From Pseudomonadota bacterium (lineage in GTDB: Bacteria; Pseudomonadota; Alphaproteobacteria; Micropepsales; Micropepsaceae), in NCBI GenBank assembly GCA_016201105.1, contig JACQDN010000069.1:1-64000 (forward strand): a DNA stretch of 64,000 nt. Reading direction: 5' to 3'. The notes below the pieces were generated by a model, which was not told the origin of the DNA, made no database searches, and worked only from the letters and a program-made list of their open reading frames with translations. Position 1 is the stretch's first letter; every line of letters starts with the position of its first letter. Position numbers and translations under genes: made by a program. Shown one piece after another: positions 1-7,727 of the stretch.

Positions 1-35
1 ATTTTTCGACCCTCCCTCAAGGGGAGGGTGGATTG
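1..35. repeat. Half copy of the CCTCCC/GGGAGG inverted-repeat family
   Basis: A hairpin made of CCCTCCC and GGGAGGG halves lies at the window edge and runs into the 3' end of the first gene, whose last residues (PNPPSP) are encoded by it. It matches the ends of the elements at 54769-54913 and 31720-31856, including the TTTCGACC flank. The other half would lie outside the window. Confidence 0.6.
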
Positions 36-493
36 GGCAGCGCCAATGACGCCTGCCCGAACGCATAGCGCCAGCCCTGTGGCGAGCGGACATAGGTGTC
101 GCTGAACCAGAGTTTGCGGTCGAAGGCTTTGCCGTCGCGGCTGCCTTTGATCCACAGTTTCGCGGTGACCACCGCGGTGTCGCCCCAGACGCGGACGATC
201 TGCGTGCCCGGCTCTTCGTCCTGCTGCTCATACGCAATGCGCTTGCTGCGCGCTTCTTCCAGCAGTGCGGCTTTGTTTTCGGTCGTGCCGTTGCCGAGAA
301 CGAGAACAAAATCGTCGAGCAGGATGGCGTCCATCGTCTTGGCGTCGTTCGCTTTCACCGCTGCCTGGTATTGCGCGTCGAGCGCCGCCACGGCTTTTTG
401 ATCGTCTGCCATCGATGCCATCGAAGATCCTCCTGCCAAAAGAAAAGCGCCGCTCGCGATAGCGGCCGCGAAAAAACATGTGGGAATTCTCAT
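17..493 (-). CDS. Secreted SnoaL/NTF2-like (DUF4440-type) protein
   Basis: A 158-residue protein with an N-terminal signal sequence (hydrophobic segment about residues 5-25, Ala-rich cleavage region). It is followed by an NTF2-like cone fold: helix with DDQKAVAALDAQYQAAV, then DDFVLVLGNG, and a C-terminal strand pair ending in GWRYAFGQAS. The family pattern is DUF4440, a small periplasmic ligand-binding or enzyme-like domain whose substrate cannot be told from sequence. The start at 493 is preferred over the upstream ATG at 517 because GGAG sits six bases before it and the signal peptide then begins directly. The C-terminus runs into the repeat at the window edge. Confidence 0.75.
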   Translation of the reverse strand: MRIPTCFFAAAIASGAFLLAGGSSMASMADDQKAVAALDAQYQAAVKANDAKTMDAILLDDFVLVLGNGTTENKAALLEEARSKRIAYEQQDEEPGTQIVRVWGDTAVVTAKLWIKGSRDGKAFDRKLWFSDTYVRSPQGWRYAFGQASLALPNPPSP

Positions 494-635
494 GGATCGC
501 TCCATCACCGGTTGCATCTAAGCGGCTCGGCGTCCCGAAGATAGCTGTGAAAAGTTCTGACGGCGATTTCGACAGTCCGCCCCGCACATGGCTGCCTTGA
601 GTGATCCCCACCTCTTCGCGAAAACAAAGGAAAAT

Positions 636-865
636 GAAGGGTTCACGCGGAGGCGTCTTCGCTCGCTGCGCGAGCTTCGCCGCCCCAAGGACGCGGGCGC
701 GGCTCCGCCGCGCCGCGGAGCGGTCCTAGCATTCGGCAATCGATATTGATCTGTTGTTCTTGATCTGGTTGGCGCGCGAAGCGCGCCGAAACTACTTCCA
801 GGCACAAACTCAACAAGAAGCGCGCGGAAAACACTGCGGCCTCCGCGGCTCCGCGTGAACCCTTC
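636..865. repeat. Interspersed repeat with 17-bp perfect terminal inverted repeats (family B)
   Basis: This fills most of the 379-bp gap between the first gene and pheA. The ends are GAAGGGTTCACGCGGAG (636-652) and its exact reverse complement (849-865). A central GC hairpin, GGCGCGC-GAA-GCGCGCC, lies at 771-787. Related copies are at 20302-20396 and 37541-37706. I see no credible gene inside it. Confidence 0.75.
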
Positions 866-872
866 ACCTTCT

Positions 873-1739
873 TCAGGACGGCATCTCTTCGCGCAGCGGG
901 TGGGCGGGGTAGACGCCGAGGACCGTCAGCTTGCTGGTGAAGAATTGCAGTTCTTCCAACGCCAGCCGGACGCTGCGTTCCTCGGGGTGGCCTTCGATGT
1001 CGGCGTAGAACTGGGTGGCATTGAACGAGCCGCCGAGTTGGTAGCTTTCCAGCTTGGTCATGTTCACGCCGTTGGTGGCGAAACCGCCCAGCGCTTTGTA
1101 AAGCGCGGCCGGCACGTTGCGCACGCGGAACACGAACGTGGTGATGACAGGACCGGCATTGGCGGGCGCGTCGTCGGGCTCGTGCGCCATGATGACAAAG
1201 CGCGTGGTGTTGTGATGCTCGTCTTCGACATCTTTCGTGAGTACGTCGAGGCCGTAGATTTCGCCCGCCAGCGAGGAGGCGATAGCGGCGACGCCGGGAT
1301 CGTTCAGTTTGGCCACCTGCATCGCCGATCCCGCCGTGTCGTACCAATCCTGCGTCGTCAGCTTGAGATCGCGGATGAGCTTGCGGCACTGGCCGAGTGC
1401 GGGCCCCTGGCTCAGCACTTTCTTCACGCCCGACAGCGGCGCGCCTTTGAGGCCGAGCAGCTGCAGATGGATCGGCAGAAAATGTTCGCCGACGATGTAG
1501 AGGCCGGCCTCCGGCAGCAGGTGATGAATGTCGGCGATGCGCCCGTGCAGCGAGTTCTCGATCGGAATAATGCAGAGTTCGGTTTCGCCTGAGCGCACCG
1601 CTTCGACCGCGTCCTCGAAGCTGGGCTTGGGCACGACCTCGCAATGAGGCAGCGCCTCGCGGGCGGCGAGATTGCCGAAGGCGCCCCTCTCGCCCTGGAA
1701 GGCGACGCGCTTGGCGCGGGCAATGAGTGAATCCGTCAT
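873..1739 (-). CDS. pheA: Prephenate dehydratase
   Basis: This 288-residue cytoplasmic enzyme converts prephenate to phenylpyruvate in phenylalanine synthesis. The periplasmic-binding-like catalytic domain spans about residues 10-190 and begins VAFQGERGAFGNLAA. The catalytic threonine motif NTTRF follows the EDEHH segment. A C-terminal ACT regulatory domain (about 205-285) has AALYKALGGFATNGVNMTKLES, the phenylalanine-binding region, although the usual ESRP is ESYQ here. There is no chorismate mutase domain, as in other alphaproteobacteria. It lies 12 bp downstream of kdsB on the same strand; this pair next to a CycM-type cytochrome is a recurring alphaproteobacterial arrangement. Confidence 0.95.
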   Translation of the reverse strand: MTDSLIARAKRVAFQGERGAFGNLAAREALPHCEVVPKPSFEDAVEAVRSGETELCIIPIENSLHGRIADIHHLLPEAGLYIVGEHFLPIHLQLLGLKGAPLSGVKKVLSQGPALGQCRKLIRDLKLTTQDWYDTAGSAMQVAKLNDPGVAAIASSLAGEIYGLDVLTKDVEDEHHNTTRFVIMAHEPDDAPANAGPVITTFVFRVRNVPAALYKALGGFATNGVNMTKLESYQLGGSFNATQFYADIEGHPEERSVRLALEELQFFTSKLTVLGVYPAHPLREEMPS

Positions 1740-1751
1740 CGTCGTTTTCCG

Positions 1752-2483
1752 TTACTTCGAAATCAACACGCGCGCCTTGGCGAGATCGTCCGGCGTGTCG
1801 ACACTGAGCGGCACTTCCTCCACGCGCGCAACCACAATCGACATGCCTGCTTCCAAAGCGCGCAACTGTTCGAGCTTCTCGCGCTTCTCCAGCGGCGACG
1901 GCGGCAGCTTGACGAAGCGTGCCAAGGCCTCGCGCCGGTAAGCATAGATGCCGATGTGATGATAGAGCGCGCCGTCGCCGTGGGGGGCGCGTGCGCGCGT
2001 GAAATAGAGCGCGCGGCCGCGTTTGCCGCCCGGCTCCCAGGCGACGACAGGCTTCACAACATTGGGATTGTCGAAATCCTTGGCATCGTCGATTTCGGCG
2101 GCGAGCGTGGCGATATCCGCGCCAGTGCCGGCGAGCGCCTCCGAGACCGCTTTCACGGCCGAAGGATCGAGCGCCGGCAGATCGCCTTGCAAATTCACGA
2201 CGACATCGTGCTTTCCGTCCGCGTCGAACTTTTGCAGCGCTTCGAAAATTCGGTCCGATCCGGACGGCAGGTTTGGTTCGGTCAGCACCGCATGGCCGCC
2301 GGCGCGCGCAATCGCATCGGCGATCTCGCACTCTGCCGCGGCAACAAGCACCGGCCCGATGGCGGCTTTCATCGCCTGCTGCCAGACGCGCACGATCATC
2401 GGCACGCCGGAAATATCGGCGAGCGGCTTTCCGGGAAGCCGCGTGGACGCCATGCGCGCCGGAATGATGACGATCGGACTCAT
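1752..2483 (-). CDS. kdsB: 3-deoxy-manno-octulosonate cytidylyltransferase (CMP-Kdo synthetase)
   Basis: A 243-residue enzyme that activates Kdo with CTP for lipid A core synthesis. The N-terminal nucleotide-binding motif IPARMASTRLPGKPL is intact, and the NLQGDLP segment corresponds to the family's VQGDEP metal-binding motif with E changed to L. The conserved GIYAYRREAL and LEQLRALEAG segments follow. The start at 2483 (MSPIVIIPAR) is where family homology begins; in-frame codons further upstream add an unrelated tail. It is cotranscribed with pheA and divergent from the cytochrome c gene. Confidence 0.93.
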   Translation of the reverse strand: MSPIVIIPARMASTRLPGKPLADISGVPMIVRVWQQAMKAAIGPVLVAAAECEIADAIARAGGHAVLTEPNLPSGSDRIFEALQKFDADGKHDVVVNLQGDLPALDPSAVKAVSEALAGTGADIATLAAEIDDAKDFDNPNVVKPVVAWEPGGKRGRALYFTRARAPHGDGALYHHIGIYAYRREALARFVKLPPSPLEKREKLEQLRALEAGMSIVVARVEEVPLSVDTPDDLAKARVLISK

Positions 2484-2650
2484 CGTCAGGACTCTCTCCC
2501 GCTGTTGCAGCGACTTGCGACGCTTCGCCGCAATGACGCTCTGAGGACGCCTAGTAATGTCCGGCCCGGTTCTCGGGGGGAGCACACCACCTCTTCCACG
2601 TCTCTTCCCGGAATCGGATTCGGCGCCACAGCCTCGCGGAGCGTGACCTT

Positions 2651-3211
2651 ATGGATTCCTGGGAATGGAACAAGATCGCCGGTGCCATCCTCGGCACATT
2701 GATCTTCGTATTGGTTATCAGGATCGCGAGCGAATCCCTGTTCGAAGTCGAGAAGCCCGCCAAAGAAGGTTACAAGGTTGAAGGCGTCGTCGAGACGACG
2801 ACCGCCGGCAACACCTCCACCGCGCCCGCCGAAGAGACCGTTCCCGATATGGGCACCGTGCTCGCCAAGGCCGATGTCGCGAGCGGACAGAAGGTCGCCA
2901 CGCGCTGCGCGCAATGCCACGACTGGTCGAAGGGCGGGCCGAACAAGATCGGCCCCAATCTCTATGGTGTCGTTGGCCGCCCGCGCGCCACGCACGACGC
3001 CTTCTCCTATTCGAGCGCGATGATGAGCGATCATGCACCGTGGACCTTCGAAGCGCTGTTCAAATATCTGAAGGCGCCTGCCGCGATGGTGCCGGGAACC
3101 AAGATGAGCTTCGCCGGCCTCAAGAGCGTGCAGGATCGCCTCGACCTGCTGGCCTATATGCGCAGCTGGGCGGATTCGCCTGCTGCGCTGCCGGCGCCGA
3201 CGGGCAAATAA
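2651..3211 (+). CDS. Membrane-anchored c-type cytochrome, CycM-like
   Basis: A 186-residue cytochrome with an uncleaved N-terminal membrane anchor (about residues 8-24), a Ser/Thr/Ala/Pro linker and one class I heme domain. The heme motif is CAQCH (86-90), followed by GPNKIGPNLYGVVGR. The distal methionine is in GTKMSFAGL. In rhizobia, CycM carries electrons between the bc1 complex and an aa3 oxidase; the same role here is inferred from the anchor, domain and kdsB-pheA neighbourhood. The start has GGAG about ten bases upstream. It resembles the soluble cytochrome at 46575 in the GVVGR and FAG segments, so the two are probably paralogues. Confidence 0.9.
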   Translation: MDSWEWNKIAGAILGTLIFVLVIRIASESLFEVEKPAKEGYKVEGVVETTTAGNTSTAPAEETVPDMGTVLAKADVASGQKVATRCAQCHDWSKGGPNKIGPNLYGVVGRPRATHDAFSYSSAMMSDHAPWTFEALFKYLKAPAAMVPGTKMSFAGLKSVQDRLDLLAYMRSWADSPAALPAPTGK

Positions 3212-3253
3212 CCGTCACTTGAACAGAGCGAAAAAAGCGGCGAGCGTGCGGAC

Positions 3254-4204
3254 ATGACCGCGCGCCAGAAGACCTTGCTGCTTGCCGTACCCATCAACTG
3301 GGCTTCGCTGTGGACGACACCGATCGCGCAAGCCGCGCCGCATCTCAAACTCGCGGTGCATGGACGCGATGCTTACGATCCAGGTGAGATCGACTATGTC
3401 GTGAGCTTCCGCCCGCCGCCCGGCCTGCTGAAGGGCTTTCCGAAATTGCAGGCCGTGTTTTCCTTGGGCGCCGGCGTCGACGGCTTCATGGCCGATCCGG
3501 ATTTCCCCAAGCACGTGCCGTTGGTGCGCTTCGTGCATCGCTCGCTGTCGCGCGAGATGGCGCAATACATCGTGCTGCATGTGCTGACGTTTCATCGCCA
3601 GCAGCGTTACTTCGAGACCGCGCAAGCCGAGCGCAAATGGCGCCAGACCATTCCGCCGCGCAAGACCGAAGATACGCGCGTGGGCGTTCTGGGTCTGGGA
3701 GAAATCGGCACCATGGCGGCGGAGCGGCTGCGCGATCTGGATTTTCCAATGCTGGGCTGGAGCCGCACGCGCAAGGATGTGAAGGGCGTAAGGAGTTTCG
3801 CGGGTCTCGGCGAACTCGAAACTTTTCTGTCGCAAAGCGACATTCTCGTCTGCGTGCTGCCGCTGACGAGCGACACGCGGCATATCCTGAATGCGAAGAC
3901 GTTCAAGATGCTACCCGCGGGCACCTATGTGATCAATGTCGCGCGCGGCGGGCATCTGAAGGAAGACGACCTCATCGCGGCCATCGATAGCGGACACCTC
4001 GCAGGCGCCGCGCTCGACGTGTTCGAGACCGAGCCGCTGCCGGAGACGAGCCCGCTGTGGGCGCATCCCAAGATCTCGATCACGCCGCACATCGCCGCAC
4101 TCTCCGATCCCCAGGCGATGGCGCAAGTCGCCATCGACGGCATCGAACGGCTGGAGAGCGGGCGGCCGCTGGTGAACGTGGTGGATTTGGCGCGGGGGTA
4201 TTAA
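3254..4204 (+). CDS. D-isomer 2-hydroxyacid dehydrogenase, glyoxylate/hydroxypyruvate reductase A-like
   Basis: A 316-residue NAD(P)H-dependent dehydrogenase. The Rossmann motif GVLGLGEIG lies in the middle domain. The catalytic arginine is in NVARGGHL, the glutamate in the DVFETEPLPE stretch and the histidine in ITPHIAALS. The short N-terminal domain and the PLPETSPLWAHPKI pattern resemble GhrA, which reduces glyoxylate and hydroxypyruvate. Substrate is inferred from family only. Its TAA stop (4202-4204) overlaps the TAA of the convergent DUF559 gene through a shared TTAA. Confidence 0.88.
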   Translation: MTARQKTLLLAVPINWASLWTTPIAQAAPHLKLAVHGRDAYDPGEIDYVVSFRPPPGLLKGFPKLQAVFSLGAGVDGFMADPDFPKHVPLVRFVHRSLSREMAQYIVLHVLTFHRQQRYFETAQAERKWRQTIPPRKTEDTRVGVLGLGEIGTMAAERLRDLDFPMLGWSRTRKDVKGVRSFAGLGELETFLSQSDILVCVLPLTSDTRHILNAKTFKMLPAGTYVINVARGGHLKEDDLIAAIDSGHLAGAALDVFETEPLPETSPLWAHPKISITPHIAALSDPQAMAQVAIDGIERLESGRPLVNVVDLARGY

Positions 4205-4617
4205 CGGTTTGTTCCTCCCCCGTTTACGGGGGAGGTGTCAGTCGACGCGTTTGCGTCGACTGACGGAGGGGGCAAGTGGCTCACGATCATTTCGCACACA
4301 ATTCCCAAGTTTCGATACACATCCGAATTCGCGATCCGAATGATGCGCCATCCACGACGCCTCATGTAAGCGTCGCGTCGCTGGTCGTAAGAGATTTCCC
4401 TGTCGGTTGCGTGCGTCGCGCCATCGACTTCTATGGCCAATTTCGCTTTCACGCAGGCAAAGTCCGCGATGTAAGGGCCGATGGGATGCTGACGACGAAA
4501 ATGGACACCGTGGTGTTTGTTCTGGCGGAGTATGGACCACAGCATAACTTCGGCTTCCGTCATATTTTGACGAAGTCTTTTGGCACGTGGCCGAGATTTT
4601 GTTTCGTCTTCTCTCAC
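4201..4617 (-). CDS. DUF559 (Vsr-like) endonuclease-domain protein carried in a repeat element
   Basis: A 138-residue protein of the DUF559 family, a PD-(D/E)xK/Vsr-like nuclease fold. Visible family marks are the N-terminal RLRQNMTEAEVMLWSILR, the RRQHPIGPYIADFAC segment with the candidate catalytic aspartate, and LAIEVDGATH with the second acidic cluster, followed by RRGWRIIRI. The GTG start lies inside the right repeat end, whose GGAGGGG supplies the Shine-Dalgarno sequence. The last 20 or so residues (PPPSVDANAST...) are encoded by the left repeat end. The whole gene therefore sits within an inverted-repeat unit at 4211-4677. Substrate unknown; nuclease activity is a family inference. Confidence 0.85.
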   Translation of the reverse strand: MREDETKSRPRAKRLRQNMTEAEVMLWSILRQNKHHGVHFRRQHPIGPYIADFACVKAKLAIEVDGATHATDREISYDQRRDAYMRRRGWRIIRIANSDVYRNLGIVCEMIVSHLPPPSVDANASTDTSPVNGGGTNR

Positions 4618-4677
4618 CCCCTCCGGCTCGCGCGCTTCGCTTGCTCGCCGCCTCCCCCGTAAGTACAGGGGAGGAAC
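4211..4677. mobile_element. Inverted-repeat element carrying the DUF559 gene (family A)
   Basis: GTTCCTCCCC (4211-4220) and its exact reverse complement (4668-4677) bound a unit of 467 bp whose only gene is the DUF559 ORF. Each end is itself a hairpin-rich CCTCCCC...GGGGAGG block; the left block includes the palindromic GTCGACGCGTTTGCGTCGAC. The same end type occurs without a gene at 60652-60829, 54769-54913 and 31720-31856. No transposase is present, and I see no clear target-site duplication. Mobility is an inference. Confidence 0.55.
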
Positions 4678-4749
4678 ATAGACTTGCGCATATTTCGCGC
4701 ACGCAAAGAATTGTATTCGGTCGTCGTATTTTGGCGGTTCGATATAACT

Positions 4750-5604
4750 TCAGACAAATAGCCGTCGCACAGAACTCACCGCATTTCCGATGTCGCGGTT
4801 GCGTTTCACCACATCTGTCAGCGGTTCGATCGAGACCGCCATGGCGAAGCCGTTGGCGTGCAGGATGCGGGATTCGTCGAGCATGGCGCCGACATGGTCT
4901 TTCCAGAAGACGAGATCGCCGCGTTGCAATCCGGAAAAGTTGTCCGTCACGGAAAGGGCCTTGCCCAACGCTTCTTCCTGCATGTCGGCGTCGCGCGGAC
5001 AGGCGATGCCGGCGGCATGCAGCGCAGTCTGGATCAGGCCTGAGCAATCGAGCCCTCTCGCCGTTCGTCCGCCCCAGACATAGGGAACGCCCAGAAAGCG
5101 CAGAGCGACCTCGACCCAATCGCTTTCATTCGTGGCGGATGCTCTGAGATGGCCGACAAAGACGAATTGACCGGAGCCGATGCGCAGGAAACGTTTCTCG
5201 CGGCCCTCCTCTTTCACGGGCGCATTCATCGGCAACAGATCGCGGGGCGGAATTTTGAGATCCGGCTGAGGGCGCACCGGCGCGAGCAGCGCGCTGACGA
5301 CGTGATCGGCATCGGCGGCGCCGTTTGCCAACGCTTCGCTGCGGACATAGCCGACATAGGAGTCAAGTTTGGCCTGCCCCCAGGCCCAGCCGTTTTTCTC
5401 GTCAAAGACGACAAAATCCTCGCCGAAGAGCAGTTCGGTGTCCTGCATGGCGTCATTGGACGGTTCGACGCGCAGCGACGCCACTCCGATTCTCACGTGA
5501 TGCGCCACGCCGTCGACGAAGCGTTGCGCATCGACCTTGCCGCGCAAAGAGCTCGCCGCGATGTCGCCGCGCGCCGCTGTCGTGCGCGGATCGAGCGGGT
5601 TCAT
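4750..5604 (-). CDS. NlpC/P60 family cysteine peptidase with SH3-like N-terminal region
   Basis: A 284-residue predicted cell-wall peptidase. The N-terminal half contains SH3-type segments (LFGEDFVVFDEKNGWAWGQ, DSYVGYV). The C-terminal NlpC/P60 domain has GVPYVWGGRTARGLDCSGL with the catalytic cysteine, then RGDLVFWKDHVGAML with the catalytic histidine. These enzymes usually cut D-Glu-DAP bonds in murein peptides. No obvious signal peptide is present with this start, so the site of action is uncertain. The ATG at 5604 overlaps the stop of the aminopeptidase gene by four bases (ATGA), which supports translational coupling. Confidence 0.88.
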   Translation of the reverse strand: MNPLDPRTTAARGDIAASSLRGKVDAQRFVDGVAHHVRIGVASLRVEPSNDAMQDTELLFGEDFVVFDEKNGWAWGQAKLDSYVGYVRSEALANGAADADHVVSALLAPVRPQPDLKIPPRDLLPMNAPVKEEGREKRFLRIGSGQFVFVGHLRASATNESDWVEVALRFLGVPYVWGGRTARGLDCSGLIQTALHAAGIACPRDADMQEEALGKALSVTDNFSGLQRGDLVFWKDHVGAMLDESRILHANGFAMAVSIEPLTDVVKRNRDIGNAVSSVRRLFV

Positions 5605-6977
5605 TTTCCGTAGCGCGCGGACAGCAGCGCATAAAGAGCGCGCGCGGTGTTGGCCTCCGCGCCTTTGCGGCGTCCGGGTTTGGGGCGATCGACCCAGGCC
5701 GGCGTGTCGATATGCACCCAACTTTTGGCCTTGCCGACAAAGCGATTGAGAAACAACGCCGCGGTGATCGCGCCCGCGAGGCCGTAGTCCGGGGCGTTGT
5801 TGAGATCGGCGATCGGGCTTGCGATCGTGGGTTCATACCCGCGCCACAGCGGCAGCCGCCACAGCGGATCGCCTTGCTCCATGCCGTGCCTGGAAAGATC
5901 GCGCGCCAGTTCTTCATCGTCGGTGAAGAAGGGCGGCAGCTCCATGCCCGTGGCGGCACGCGCGGCGCCGGTGAGCGTGGCGACGTCGATCAGCAACTGC
6001 GGCGTTTCGCTGTCGGCCACATCCAGTGCATCGGCGAGCACCAGGCGCCCCTCTGCATCGGTGTTGCCGATTTCTACGGTGAGTCCTCTGCGGCTCGTCA
6101 GCACGTCGCCCGGACGGTAGGCCGAACCCGACACAGAATTCTCCACCGCCGGAATCAGCACGCGCAAACGCAGGTCGAGCTTGGCGCCCATGATCATGTG
6201 AGCCAGGCCCAACACCGTCGCAGCACCGCCCATGTCTTTCTTCATCGTCGCCATGCCGGCGGCGGTCTTCAGATCAAGACCGCCGGAATCGAAACACACG
6301 CCTTTGCCGACAAGCGTGACTTTCGGCGCATTCGCCCTGCCCCAGGTGAGATCGATGAGGCGGGGCGGACGCGACGAAGCCCGGCCCACCGCGTGGATCA
6401 TGGGAAGGTTCTGCTTGAGCAACGCGTCGCCGACGATCAGCGAAAGTTTGGCACCGTGTTTTTTCGCCAGATCGCGCGCGGCGGCCGCCAACTCCTCAGG
6501 TCCCATGTCGTTCGACGGCGTGTTGACGAGATCGCGCGCCAGAAAGACGCCTTCGGCGATGCGCGTGACCTCTTCGCCGTCAACGCCCTTCGGCAAAACC
6601 AGTTTGGGGAAACTCTTCTTGTTCTTGCGATAGCGTGTGTAATTGTAGGTACCGAGCAGCCAGCCGAGCGTGGCGCGCTCGCCCGCGAACTCATCGGGCA
6701 CGTCGCCGAGCGCATAGGTGCCCTGCGGCAGAGACTCGGAAAACGCGGCCAACGCCAATCTGTCCGTGCCTTTGCCCAGACCGAGCACGGCCGAAGACAG
6801 CGCGCCGCTCGCGCCGGGAACAAGCGCGAGCTCGCCCTCTTTCGCCGCAAATCCGGAGGCTTGCAGCCATTGCGCTTCGCGCCTGGAGCGCGTCGCGCGC
6901 CAGGCTTTCAGATCCGAAGCTTTGACGGCGTGAAGCGGGACGGCGCCCTTTGCGCTCTTCGCAAGGCTTGTATGCAT
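5601..6977 (-). CDS. Leucyl aminopeptidase family protein (M17)
   Basis: A 458-residue M17 metallopeptidase that removes N-terminal residues from peptides in the cytoplasm. The signature NTDAEGRLVLADAL is present, with metal-binding GKGVCFDSGGLDLK and KKDMGGAA upstream of it. The N-terminal macro-like domain is shorter than in E. coli PepA, as in the PepB-like subgroup of alphaproteobacteria. The start at 6977 (MHTSLAKSAKG) is preferred over upstream in-frame codons. The gene is followed by the overlapping NlpC/P60 gene, so the pair may act on wall-derived peptides. It is divergent from the GST gene, with 68 bp between the starts. Confidence 0.92.
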   Translation of the reverse strand: MHTSLAKSAKGAVPLHAVKASDLKAWRATRSRREAQWLQASGFAAKEGELALVPGASGALSSAVLGLGKGTDRLALAAFSESLPQGTYALGDVPDEFAGERATLGWLLGTYNYTRYRKNKKSFPKLVLPKGVDGEEVTRIAEGVFLARDLVNTPSNDMGPEELAAAARDLAKKHGAKLSLIVGDALLKQNLPMIHAVGRASSRPPRLIDLTWGRANAPKVTLVGKGVCFDSGGLDLKTAAGMATMKKDMGGAATVLGLAHMIMGAKLDLRLRVLIPAVENSVSGSAYRPGDVLTSRRGLTVEIGNTDAEGRLVLADALDVADSETPQLLIDVATLTGAARAATGMELPPFFTDDEELARDLSRHGMEQGDPLWRLPLWRGYEPTIASPIADLNNAPDYGLAGAITAALFLNRFVGKAKSWVHIDTPAWVDRPKPGRRKGAEANTARALYALLSARYGK

Positions 6978-7045
6978 GAAGACCCTTTGGTGTGTGTGCG
7001 GCAGGAGTTTAGAAATCGCGCTCTCGCATCGCAACCGGAGGCGGC

Positions 7046-7705
7046 ATGGCAGCGCGTTATACGCTCATTCTTGGAACCAAGGAGTGGTCGAGCTGGAGCT
7101 TGAGACCCTATGTCGCTTTGCGCGCCGTCGGCGCGCCGTTTGCCGAGGACGTGATCGCGCTGAGGCGCCATTCGACCTCTGAAGAGGTCTTGAAGCGCAC
7201 GCCGGCCGGACGCGTGCCGGTGCTGAAAATCGAAGAGAACGGCAAGAGCACCATCGTCTGGGACAGTCTTGCGATCTGCGAGACGCTGGCCGAACGCCAC
7301 CCCGAAGCGAGGCTGTGGCCGGACGATTCCGCGGTCCGGGCGCAGGCGCGTTCCTATGCGGCGGAAATGCATTCCGGTTTTTCCGACGTGCGCGATCAAT
7401 TGTCGATGGATTTCGCGCGCACGCTGCCGTCGCCCGAACTGCGCGACAACACCAAGGCGCAGATCGCGCGCATCCTCACGGCCTGGAGCGAGGCGCTCGG
7501 CAAATATGGCAAGGATGGCGGCTTCCTCTTCGGGCACTTCTCGGTCGTCGACTGCATGTATGCGCCCGTCGTTTCGCGATTCAAAACCTACGGGATTGAG
7601 GTACCGCCAAGCGTGAAAACCTACATGGAGCGTATATTCGCGTTGCCGGCGATGCAGGACTGGGGCAAAGCGGCGAAAGCGGAGGTCGAGGCGGGATTGG
7701 CGTAG
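7046..7705 (+). CDS. Glutathione S-transferase family protein
   Basis: A 219-residue GST. The thioredoxin-like N-terminal domain opens with YTLILGTKEWSSWSLRPYVAL, where a serine in SSWS is the likely glutathione-activating residue. It continues with GRVPVLKIE and the glutathione gamma-Glu contact WDSLAICETLAE. The C-terminal helical domain ends with MQDWGKAAKAE. GGAGG five bases before the ATG fixes the start. Substrate is not predictable; the neighbouring genes give no pathway. Confidence 0.9.
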   Translation: MAARYTLILGTKEWSSWSLRPYVALRAVGAPFAEDVIALRRHSTSEEVLKRTPAGRVPVLKIEENGKSTIVWDSLAICETLAERHPEARLWPDDSAVRAQARSYAAEMHSGFSDVRDQLSMDFARTLPSPELRDNTKAQIARILTAWSEALGKYGKDGGFLFGHFSVVDCMYAPVVSRFKTYGIEVPPSVKTYMERIFALPAMQDWGKAAKAEVEAGLA

Positions 7706-7727
7706 CTTGGCACGCGAAGGCGTGAAC

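Noticed and set aside
643-2331. A 562-codon minus-strand frame across pheA and kdsB
   Set aside because: It overlaps both genes in another frame and is dominated by arginine and alanine; pheA and kdsB carry intact catalytic motifs.
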